From the NCBI RefSeq assembly GCF_001422545.1, contig NZ_LMLE01000001.1, forward strand, positions 1,176,127-1,240,126: a stretch of DNA of 64,000 bases, given 5' to 3'. A program made the position numbers and the translations under genes. The notes below the pieces were generated by a model that was not told the origin of the DNA, made no database searches, and saw only the letters and a program-made list of their open reading frames with translations. Shown here in pieces: positions 34,092 through 41,959 of this stretch. The stretch comes from Pedobacter sp. Leaf41 (lineage in GTDB: Bacteria > Bacteroidota > Bacteroidia > Sphingobacteriales > Sphingobacteriaceae). How positions within the stretch are numbered: position 1 is the stretch's first letter; each line of letters begins with the position of its first letter.

Positions 34092-34703
34092 ATGCAGAAT
34101 ACAGCTATACTACCATTATTTTATCTTCCTCCTGTAGGTTATTTTAGCTTGATACAGCAATTTGGTAATGATTTTTTAATAGAAAAACATGAACATTTAG
34201 CAAAGCAAACTTACCGCAATAGAGCAAGTATCTATTCTCCAAACGGAAAATTAGATTTAACCGTTCCATTGGTAAAAGGATCAAAAACACATAAAAAAAT
34301 GAAAGATGTTCGCATCAGCTATGATTTTAATTGGCAACGTTTACATTGGTTGAGTTTAGAAACTTGCTACCGCAGCTCGGCCTATTTCGAATATTATGAA
34401 GATGAATTATTGAGATTTTACCAAAATAGGTTTGAATTCCTTTTTGACTACAATTTGGAGTTGATGGAATGGCTTTTGCAAAAACTAAAGCTAAAGATTG
34501 ATTTGAGAATAACAACCTCTTATGAAGATCAAATTGCGCCAGAATTAGACTTTAGAGGGATGATGAATCCTAAAAAAAATGAGGATATTGTAAACACTAA
34601 GCCATATTATCAGGTTTTCGATGACAGGCATCAATTTTTAAACAACTTAAGTATAGTTGATTTGTTGTTCAACCAAGGTCCACAAGCCAAGTTGTATTTA
34701 TAA
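34092..34703 (+). CDS. WbqC-like family protein
   Basis: 203 aa from ATG 34092 (the frame runs back to a TTG at 34062). It shows the WbqC pattern: LPLFYLPPVGYFSLI, HLAKQTYRNRASIYSPNG, LTVPLVKGSKTHKKMKDVRI, and WQRLHWLSLETCYRSSAYFEYYED. Members often lie in O-antigen or surface-modification loci; enzymatic activity is not established. The CorA gene starts 1 bp after its stop. Confidence 0.85.
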   Translation: MQNTAILPLFYLPPVGYFSLIQQFGNDFLIEKHEHLAKQTYRNRASIYSPNGKLDLTVPLVKGSKTHKKMKDVRISYDFNWQRLHWLSLETCYRSSAYFEYYEDELLRFYQNRFEFLFDYNLELMEWLLQKLKLKIDLRITTSYEDQIAPELDFRGMMNPKKNEDIVNTKPYYQVFDDRHQFLNNLSIVDLLFNQGPQAKLYL

Positions 34704-34704
34704 A

Positions 34705-35826
34705 ATGGGAAAAAACAAACCTCGTAGTCGCCACAAGCATTATAAAGTTCCAGCGCCAGGAACAAGCCCAGGGCTTTATGCCATCGATGATGAGGCTTTG
34801 AAGCCCGTGATTGTTTTTCATACCTATAATGATAAATCTCATAAAAAAGAGGAACTGAAAAACATCAATAATATAGAAAAGCTGATTCAGGATAAAAGCT
34901 ATAATTATTGGTTTGATATAAAAGGTTTGGCAGATCCAAATATGTTCGAAACGCTTTATTCGAAGTTCGACATTAGCAGGTTGGTTTTGGAAGACATTAC
35001 AAGTGGTTATCAGAGACCAAAATTGGATGAATATGACAATGATAACTATATTTTTTCTGTAAGCAGACATCTCTATTTAGGTGAGGACGGCGTTTTATGC
35101 AATGATCAAATCTCTTTCATATTATCAGAAAGAACCTTAATTACATTTCAGGAAACCTATTCTGATTGCTTTGAGCCAGTAAGGAAGCGATTGGAGATCG
35201 GCAAGGGTAATATCCGCATCGGGGGCAGCAGTTATTTGATGTATGCGATAATGGATGTAATTGTCGACAATTATTTTTCACTGTTGAACTTTTGGGGAGA
35301 AGAGCTTGACGCTATTGAAGATAGACTTTATGATCGGCCCGATAAGAGAATCATGTACGATACCCAAGCCATTAAAAGATCATTAATTACCATTAGGAAA
35401 ATTGCCTGGCCAGAACGGGATAAGCTGAACGACATTATTAGAACAGATAGTCCGCTGATTTCTGATCTGACCAAAACATATATGAAAGACGCCTACGATC
35501 ATTGCATCCAAATCATTGATTTTATTGAGTCGTTAAAGGAAATTGCTTCAGCCAATATCGATATGAATCTCTCAATCATCAGCAACAGGATGAACGAGAT
35601 TATGAAAGTGCTGACCATCATTTCTTCTATATTCATTCCTTTAACATTCATTGCAGGTATTTATGGAATGAATTTTAGCCGGGAAGATCCCGTAACTGGC
35701 AAAGTAATGCCATACAATATGCCCGAACTCTATAGTCCGCATGGTTACACCTATACCTGGATTGTAATGGGCATAATTGCTGTGGTACAAGTGATTTATT
35801 TTTGGCGCAAGGGCTGGTTTAAGTAA
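34705..35826 (+). CDS. corA: CorA-type magnesium/cobalt channel
   Basis: Pentameric inner-membrane Mg2+/Co2+ channel. 373 aa from ATG 34705, which directly follows the wbqC stop; the longer frame from 34657 overlaps wbqC. A long cytoplasmic domain with YWFDIKGLADP and helical stalk leads to two C-terminal membrane spans with the signature GIYGMNF between them. The C terminus is basic (WRKGWFK), as is usual. An MgtE gene lies 65 bp downstream. Confidence 0.92.
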   Translation: MGKNKPRSRHKHYKVPAPGTSPGLYAIDDEALKPVIVFHTYNDKSHKKEELKNINNIEKLIQDKSYNYWFDIKGLADPNMFETLYSKFDISRLVLEDITSGYQRPKLDEYDNDNYIFSVSRHLYLGEDGVLCNDQISFILSERTLITFQETYSDCFEPVRKRLEIGKGNIRIGGSSYLMYAIMDVIVDNYFSLLNFWGEELDAIEDRLYDRPDKRIMYDTQAIKRSLITIRKIAWPERDKLNDIIRTDSPLISDLTKTYMKDAYDHCIQIIDFIESLKEIASANIDMNLSIISNRMNEIMKVLTIISSIFIPLTFIAGIYGMNFSREDPVTGKVMPYNMPELYSPHGYTYTWIVMGIIAVVQVIYFWRKGWFK

Positions 35827-35891
35827 GTAAATTCTATTTGCTTTTTATACCTTAGTAGCTTCAAACACATATTGGTTAGGTCAAAGGAGCG

Positions 35892-37241
35892 ATGCAGTCA
35901 TTCGAAATAGATAAAAGCGATGTACTAAAGGTAAAAAATGCTATTTTAGCTTGTGATGAAATCTTAAAAGAGGTTTTAGAGGAATATCATGCTTCGGAAA
36001 TTGCCATTTTATTCGAAAGATTAGACAAATCTGAGCAAAGACATATCATTAATATCCTTCCTGCTGAAATTGCGTCAGAGATTATTTCTGAAATGGATGA
36101 AGAATCCCATCCAGAGGATTTGCTATTTGAACTTCATCCTGATAAGCGTACAGAAATTGTTGAAGAACTAGACTATGATGATGCAACCGATATTATTTCT
36201 CAACTCGAGGATCACGAGCAGGCAGAAATCCTTGAAGATTTGCAGGATGAACATGCATCAGAAATTCGGAACCTTTTAACCTACGACGAAAAAACTGCAG
36301 GTGGTTTAATGAATACAGAAATTATCTGTGTTAATATTAATCTCACTAAAAAAGATGCCATTGAAGAAATCATTCGCCAGAGTGAAGAAATGGAAGAGTT
36401 TTATACCATTTATGTGGTGGACGACGAAAAAATATTCAAAGGAATTGTATCATTAAAAGACATCATTAAAGCGAAACATAACGCTCAAATTACCGAACTG
36501 GTTAAAATGGATGCCGTTTATGTTCATCCCGATACCGACCAGGAAGAAGTAGCAAATCTAATTTCGCAGTATAATTTAACCAGTATTCCTGTAATAGATG
36601 ACAACCAAAAATTATTAGGCAGGGTTACATTCGATGACGTGATTGATGTAATGGAAGCAGAGAGCACTGAAGATATCTTGAAAATTTCCGGGGTATCGGA
36701 AGATGAAGAACTGAGTGGGAATTGGGTTGAGGCAGTAAAATCACGTCTGCCTTGGTTAATCATTAACCTCGGCACTGCATTTTTAGCTTCCTCTGTTGTA
36801 CGATATTTTGATCCCACCATTAAATTAATTCCATCGCTTGCCGCTTACATGACTATCATTGCCGGGATGGGCGGGAACGCAGCAACACAGGCGCTTGCGG
36901 TAACCGTTAGGCGTATTTCACTTTACGATTTAACGGATAAGCAGGCTTACAGAACGGTTTTGAAAGAATTTACAGTAGGTTTAATAAACGGAGCTGTAAA
37001 CGGAATAATCGTATTTATTTTTGCTTTTTTCTTTGATGGAAACCCTATGTTAGGTTTGGTTATATTTTTAGCCATGACAGGAAATCTTTTAATAGCCGGG
37101 GTAACAGGAGCGGGGATTCCGTTGATATTAAAACGTGTTGGGATTGATCCAGCTATTGCATCATCCATCATTATAACCACCTTTACCGATGTTTTTGGCT
37201 TCCTCCTCATTCTCGGTTTAGCCAGCAAGTTATTACTCTAA
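35892..37241 (+). CDS. mgtE: MgtE-family magnesium transporter
   Basis: 449 aa. The MgtE N domain (about 20-125) has the acidic, helical repeats LFELHPDKRTEIVEELDYDDATDI. A CBS pair (130-255) contains TAGGLMNTEIICVN. A five-helix membrane domain (265-449) carries AAYMTIIAGMGGNAATQAL and the pore-lining TGNLLIAGVTGAGIPLIL. Mg2+ bound between the N and CBS domains closes the channel in characterised MgtE. Tandem with CorA. Confidence 0.93.
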   Translation: MQSFEIDKSDVLKVKNAILACDEILKEVLEEYHASEIAILFERLDKSEQRHIINILPAEIASEIISEMDEESHPEDLLFELHPDKRTEIVEELDYDDATDIISQLEDHEQAEILEDLQDEHASEIRNLLTYDEKTAGGLMNTEIICVNINLTKKDAIEEIIRQSEEMEEFYTIYVVDDEKIFKGIVSLKDIIKAKHNAQITELVKMDAVYVHPDTDQEEVANLISQYNLTSIPVIDDNQKLLGRVTFDDVIDVMEAESTEDILKISGVSEDEELSGNWVEAVKSRLPWLIINLGTAFLASSVVRYFDPTIKLIPSLAAYMTIIAGMGGNAATQALAVTVRRISLYDLTDKQAYRTVLKEFTVGLINGAVNGIIVFIFAFFFDGNPMLGLVIFLAMTGNLLIAGVTGAGIPLILKRVGIDPAIASSIIITTFTDVFGFLLILGLASKLLL

Positions 37242-37256
37242 AAATATTAAACAAAA

Positions 37257-37284
37257 AAGTCGGAAGAATTTAATCCTCCGACTT
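37257..37284. terminator. Bidirectional terminator after mgtE
   Basis: An 8-bp stem AAGTCGGA/TCCGACTT extended by GA/TC inside, between the convergent mgtE and ohr genes. An A-tract precedes it, giving a T-tract for minus-strand transcripts. Confidence 0.7.
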
Positions 37285-37304
37285 ATAATCAAAATTGCAG
37301 TTGC

Positions 37305-37715
37305 TTAAACTGCCGTTACTCTAACGGCTATATTACCTTTAACAGCTTTCGAATAAGGGCAAGCTCTTTGTGCTTTATCAGCAATGGCCTGCGCTTCTTC
37401 ATGAGATATTCCAGGAATATGTACATCTAAATCTGCAGATAATACAAATGAATTTCCATCTTTATTGAAAGAAACCAACACTTTCACATTCGCTTCGCTC
37501 ACATCAACGCCTTCACGCTCTGCAACCGAACCTAATGCACCTAAGTAACAAGGGCCCCAAGCCGCAGCAAACAATTCTTCGGGATTAGTAGCTCCGCCTT
37601 GTCCGCCAAGTTCTTTTGGCTTCCTAAGTTCCAAATCTAAAATTCCATCGCTCGATTTAATGTGTCCATCTCTTCCTCCGGTAGCTGTAACTTCAGCTGT
37701 ATATAGCTTTTCCAT
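37305..37715 (-). CDS. ohr: Organic hydroperoxide resistance protein (Ohr)
   Basis: Thiol peroxidase that reduces organic hydroperoxides. 136 aa, OsmC superfamily. The catalytic cysteines are Cys56 in AAWGPCYLGAL and Cys119 in RACPYSKA, in the pattern of Ohr rather than OsmC. It starts EKLYTAEVTATGGRDGHIKSSDG, which is typical. Monocistronic. Ohr genes are often controlled by an OhrR repressor, but none is adjacent. Confidence 0.93.
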   Translation of the reverse strand: MEKLYTAEVTATGGRDGHIKSSDGILDLELRKPKELGGQGGATNPEELFAAAWGPCYLGALGSVAEREGVDVSEANVKVLVSFNKDGNSFVLSADLDVHIPGISHEEAQAIADKAQRACPYSKAVKGNIAVRVTAV

Positions 37716-38108
37716 AATAATTTATTTAACTAGATAAACAAACACTATCCGGCATTGTTTGCAATCACTACAAGCTTAGCATAATAGCAGTTAAACGCAA
37801 TTATATCTCATTTTTTAACTAAAATAGATGGGAAAAAATGAGTTTGTGTAAAAAAGCGCAAAAAAATCAAGGTTTTCCGAGAGGTAAGTAATGTACTCCA
37901 ACTGGTACAAAAATCATTAAACAATATTAAATCTCTATTTATCAATAATTTATATTTATTTTCTTTGTTAATACTGATAGAGATAAAGATCTTTCCCACT
38001 TAGCGGACATCAAATTTCGTGTAATAAAAGGCATTGTAAGGGGTACCGAAATGTTAAGCAGATACTAAAATAATATTTTTACAATATCACTTTTTAATTA
38101 TCGTCCCG
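37716..38108. other. Intergenic region between ohr and the T9SS cargo gene
   Basis: About 390 bp of AT-rich sequence. It should hold the divergent promoters. A 63-aa frame on the minus strand (37808-37999) has no hydrophobic or domain pattern and is not called. I see no repeats or structured RNA. Confidence 0.4.
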
Positions 38109-40520
38109 TTGATTAATAAATTGTTGTTGATGTTGCTGATAGCAGTAATTGCTATTCCATCAAAATTGAGTGCTCAAACCTGTCCGGAAAATATCGGTTT
38201 CGAAAATGGAAATTTTTCGAACTGGAAGCTTTTTACGGGGCTTTCAAGTATTGATAAAAACAAGAATGTAATTTATACCAATGAAGTTAATAATCCGGCC
38301 TCTGGTAGACATACGCTAATCTCTGCTAAAACGGAGAAAGACTTTTATGGAGGCTTTTCGCTGATCCCAAAAAGTGGCGGCAACTTTACCGTAAAGTTGG
38401 GAAACAATGGTACGGGAGCCCAGGTTGATGGCATATCTTATTTATTAAACGTGCCAGCAGACAGGCCGGAATTCACTTTAACCTATCAATATGCTGTGGT
38501 TTTGGAAGATCCAAATCACCCTTTGGAGGAGCAGCCAAGATTTATAGCCAGAGTTAAAGACCTTGAAAAAAACGCTTATATCCCATGTGCATCCTTCGAG
38601 TATGTAGCAACATCGTCATTGCCAGGTTTCACAAAATCGAAGGTCAACAACTCCGTAATTTATAAAGACTGGACACCAGTTACCATTAACTTATCTGGCT
38701 ATCAGGGCAAAAAATTATTGATAGAATTTATTAGTGCAGATTGTGCGCTAGGTGGTCATTTCGGCTACGCTTATGTAGATGTAAATAATCTTTGTGGCGA
38801 TTTAATTGTAGGCAATACCTATTGTAAAAGTGCCGACGAGCTAAATATATCTGGACCTAGCGGCTTCAAAAACTACAATTGGTATAATGCAGATAGATCT
38901 GTGAAATATGGTTCGGGCCAATCAATTACGTTAAAACCCACACCCACCGAAGGATCAAAAATTATTCTGGATTTAATGCCATATGATGGATTTGGATGTC
39001 CGAGCTCCGTAGAAGCAGTAGTGCATAGTGTCGATTATCAGGTCATGGTCCAAGAGAAAAACACAGTATGCGAAAACGATGAAATTGATTTTACCAGTGC
39101 TAATTATATTTTGAACAAAAATGAGGGATTTACCTATCTGGTTTATCAGGATAAGGATTTAACACAACAAGTTACTGGCTTAGTTAAGATAAAACAAAAC
39201 AGTAAATATTATATTAAGGCTACTAATTACAAAGGCTGTGAAAGCTTTGCGACGATTGATGTTGCTTTATTCGATATTGCTAATATCACTGTTAAAAATC
39301 CTCCGGCAGTTTGTTATAACGAAACCGTTGATATTACAAGCAATCTCCTGTATTCAAAGCTAGATGGTATCTCCAGAACTTATTTTAAAGATGAAAAAGC
39401 CACTAAAGTTTTGCCAAATCCTAATGCAGTAAACGCCTCTGGCATTTATTATGTTAATTTTTCTAATAATTTCGGTTGCAATAAAATTCTCGCGATTGAA
39501 GTTGAAATAAGTCCAAAACCTTTATTAAAAATTAGTAATCCCACTGCAGTATGTTTTCCAAATAAGGTTAACATTTCATCTCCAAGTATTTTTGCTGGTA
39601 GCGATGATTCCTTCCAGTACAAATTCTTCGAAGATGCAGCCCTAACAATTCCTCTTGCTAATCCCGAAAACGTTGCTAAAACCGGAACTTACTACGTAAC
39701 TGCTACTAATGCACAAGGTTGTTTGGTAAACAACAAAATTGACGTTATGATTAATGATCTGCCGGTTTTGGTTGTTAAAGACCCATCTGAAGTGTGTTAT
39801 CCCGAAAAAATCGATTTAACTAACCCCAATCTTTTCGAAGGAAGTTCTGAGCAATTAAGTTTTTCATTTTATACTAACGAGGCGTTGACTGATAAACTGG
39901 TGAATCCAAAAACGGTATCTAAATCGGGGATCTACTTTGTTAAGGCTACAAACCCATCTGGTTGCTTCGTTTATAGTAAGCTAAAAGTAACCGTTAATCC
40001 ATTGCCAACCATTGTTCTCAATAAACCAAGGCCTATTTTTGATAAAGATTTTATTGATCTTACTTCAGCAGATATTTTAAAGGGGAGCAAAGATTATGTG
40101 AAGGTTGGCTATTTTCATGATGCATCGTTAAGTCGGCCAATTGTTGATCCTACGAGAATTAATAAAGCTGGCATTTATTATATCTCCCTTCAAAATGACA
40201 AGGGATGTTCGGTTTCGGCATCGATAGAACTTAACATTTTACCTCAGCCTAAAATTGTTGTTCCAACAGCGTTTACACCAAATAAGGATACAAATAACCG
40301 ATTGTATCCATTTCTGGTAAGTATTCAAAAGTTGACAAGTTTCAAAGTCTTCAATAAATGGGGGATTCTCGTTTTTCAGACTGATTTAGCCGCAAATGGT
40401 TGGGATGGTCAATTTAAAAGCAAAATGCAACCATTAGAAACATTTTCATGGTTTGCAGAAGGGATTGACACCTTTGGCGGAAAATTTCAAACTACAGGTA
40501 AAACCATATTGATATTATAA
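38109..40520 (+). CDS. T9SS type B cargo protein with Ig-like repeats
   Basis: 803-aa secreted surface protein. The N-terminal signal peptide (INKLLLMLLIAVIAIP, cut near LSAQ) uses a TTG start at 38109; the later ATG 38130 would lack the basic n-region. Residues 25-235 form a domain with FENGNFSNW and ALGGHFGYAYVDVNNLCG, resembling MAM/jelly-roll lectin-type domains. Residues about 315-712 hold five repeats of about 80 aa, each with a VC...GC cysteine pair and SGxYYVxATN. The C terminus (PTAFTPNKDTNNRLYP, FKVFNKWGILVFQT, NGWDG) is the gliding-motility CTD used as the T9SS type B sorting signal. It overlaps the porP/sprF gene. Confidence 0.92.
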   Translation: MINKLLLMLLIAVIAIPSKLSAQTCPENIGFENGNFSNWKLFTGLSSIDKNKNVIYTNEVNNPASGRHTLISAKTEKDFYGGFSLIPKSGGNFTVKLGNNGTGAQVDGISYLLNVPADRPEFTLTYQYAVVLEDPNHPLEEQPRFIARVKDLEKNAYIPCASFEYVATSSLPGFTKSKVNNSVIYKDWTPVTINLSGYQGKKLLIEFISADCALGGHFGYAYVDVNNLCGDLIVGNTYCKSADELNISGPSGFKNYNWYNADRSVKYGSGQSITLKPTPTEGSKIILDLMPYDGFGCPSSVEAVVHSVDYQVMVQEKNTVCENDEIDFTSANYILNKNEGFTYLVYQDKDLTQQVTGLVKIKQNSKYYIKATNYKGCESFATIDVALFDIANITVKNPPAVCYNETVDITSNLLYSKLDGISRTYFKDEKATKVLPNPNAVNASGIYYVNFSNNFGCNKILAIEVEISPKPLLKISNPTAVCFPNKVNISSPSIFAGSDDSFQYKFFEDAALTIPLANPENVAKTGTYYVTATNAQGCLVNNKIDVMINDLPVLVVKDPSEVCYPEKIDLTNPNLFEGSSEQLSFSFYTNEALTDKLVNPKTVSKSGIYFVKATNPSGCFVYSKLKVTVNPLPTIVLNKPRPIFDKDFIDLTSADILKGSKDYVKVGYFHDASLSRPIVDPTRINKAGIYYISLQNDKGCSVSASIELNILPQPKIVVPTAFTPNKDTNNRLYPFLVSIQKLTSFKVFNKWGILVFQTDLAANGWDGQFKSKMQPLETFSWFAEGIDTFGGKFQTTGKTILIL
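39050..40240 (+). repeat. Five tandem ~80-residue repeats within the cargo gene
   Basis: Protein-level repeats, each beginning with a VC cysteine after a short strand (NPPAVC, NPTAVC, DPSEVC) and ending with SG-YY/F-V-ATN-GC and PLP. The last copy lacks the first Cys (RPIFDKD). DNA identity between units is low, so they are old. Confidence 0.7.
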
Positions 40521-41515
40521 TGTACAAATCGCTTATTCTTTCATTTTTGTGCTTGGTTACATCATGTTGTTCTGCGCAGGATCCTAAGTTTTCACAATAC
40601 TTTGCTGCTCCGCTATCTTTGAATCCAGCTTTTACAGGATTTTTTGATGGAGAGTATCGCCTCGCAGTAAACACACGCCAGCAATGGGGAAATTTAGGCG
40701 ATCCTTACAATACTTATAGTGTTTCTGGCGATGTTAAGCTTGTGGAAGACGAAAATTTCACCAACAGCGTATTCAGTTTAGGTTTAAGCGGGTTGTTTGA
40801 CGAATCGTTTAACAAAGCTTTAAAGTCCCAGTATATCAGTGCAAGTATGTCGTATTATCAATATCTTGATGTAGATCACCGGTTTAAGTTTGGTTTGGCG
40901 CCACAAGTGTCTTATGTTTCTAGGTTTTTAGACTATAATAAACTAACTTTTGCATCGCAATATACTGATGGGGGCTTCGACAACTCGCTACCGAATTACC
41001 TGGATTTAAAAAATGATAAAACATCATACTTCGACTTAAACATTGGCTGTAATTTTTCAGCTACTTTTGATCATGTTAGTTTCGTTTTGGGGTATGCGCA
41101 TTATCACCTCACAAAGCCTCAGGAAACACTCCTAAATAACACAACCCAATATGTTCCATCCAGGCAAACAGTAAATTTAGGGATGCTTTATTTGCTTAAT
41201 AATTATGTCGATTTAAATGTAACTGGCGTTTATAATGTTCAACGAAATAATAAAGACACTATTTTGGGTACTGTTGTGGGATTAAAACCCAATGACGAAA
41301 CTCGATTGAAATTAAATTTCGGAATGTGGTTTAAGTTTAATGAGGCTTCGTTTTATCCCTATCTAGGCGTTACAATGGGCGATGTGAGCGCTGGCTTAAA
41401 TTATACCGTTTATGGAAACAAAGTATTGAATGCAACGCCACGGACCTATGAGTTATCGCTCATTTATCGACATAACAATTTCAAAGGCTTCAAAGTTCCT
41501 TGTCCAAAATTTTAG
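40520..41515 (+). CDS. PorP/SprF-family type IX secretion membrane protein
   Basis: 331 aa outer-membrane barrel. After a signal peptide (CCSAQ) it begins DPKFSQYFAAPLSLNPAFTGFFDGEYRLAVNTRQQW, the classic PorP/SprF N terminus. It ends YELSLIYRHNNF. Such proteins attach or export specific type B cargos. The ATG overlaps the cargo gene's stop (TAATG), so translation is probably coupled. Pairing of cargo plus PorP/SprF is a common Bacteroidota arrangement. Confidence 0.93.
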   Translation: MYKSLILSFLCLVTSCCSAQDPKFSQYFAAPLSLNPAFTGFFDGEYRLAVNTRQQWGNLGDPYNTYSVSGDVKLVEDENFTNSVFSLGLSGLFDESFNKALKSQYISASMSYYQYLDVDHRFKFGLAPQVSYVSRFLDYNKLTFASQYTDGGFDNSLPNYLDLKNDKTSYFDLNIGCNFSATFDHVSFVLGYAHYHLTKPQETLLNNTTQYVPSRQTVNLGMLYLLNNYVDLNVTGVYNVQRNNKDTILGTVVGLKPNDETRLKLNFGMWFKFNEASFYPYLGVTMGDVSAGLNYTVYGNKVLNATPRTYELSLIYRHNNFKGFKVPCPKF

Positions 41516-41959
41516 ATGATGAAAAAATTTTTTTTAACAGTTGTTTTTATTCTGACAAGCGGATGGGCTTATAGCCAACAAACCAAGCGCACAATAGATT
41601 ATCAATATTTTCGCAACGAGAATAGCTATTACGCTTATGAACTGTTCAAAAACAATGATGCAGAAAAGAATAATCAATTGATGATTAATTTTTCTGTCAA
41701 TGTTAACTATAAAAAAGTCGATAAAATCTACATTAAATCGAAAGATATTGAGTTTAAAATGAAATTTAAAGAAAGGGAAGAAACGGTCAAAACAGATAAT
41801 CCAGAACAGAAATTTTTCCCAATTATTTTCAATGGAGATGATTTGGTAGCTATGAAATTACCCTGTGAAACGCAGATCATTTTTAAACTCGACAACGGAC
41901 TTCAATATACATTGCCTTTAAATAATTGTAATATCATCGAGTTTATGAAAAAGAATTAG
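41516..41959 (+). CDS. Small secreted protein, third gene of the T9SS unit
   Basis: 147 aa with a signal peptide (KKFFLTVVFILTSGWAYSQQ). The mature part is polar and alternates strands, with no recognised domain. It begins immediately after the PorP/SprF stop (TAG then ATG) and overlaps the 3' end of the convergent FUSC gene by 4 bp. It probably belongs to the cargo/PorP operon; an accessory periplasmic role is only inferred. Confidence 0.75.
   Translation: MMKKFFLTVVFILTSGWAYSQQTKRTIDYQYFRNENSYYAYELFKNNDAEKNNQLMINFSVNVNYKKVDKIYIKSKDIEFKMKFKEREETVKTDNPEQKFFPIIFNGDDLVAMKLPCETQIIFKLDNGLQYTLPLNNCNIIEFMKKN

Noticed and set aside
37808..37999. 63-aa frame between ohr and the T9SS cargo gene
   Set aside because: No hydrophobic segment, domain or conserved pattern is seen, and it has an unusual composition. 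It is likely a chance frame.
39050..40240. CRISPR-like or DNA repeat array
   Set aside because: The repeats are protein-level Ig-like units inside a coding gene with little DNA identity, not a CRISPR array.
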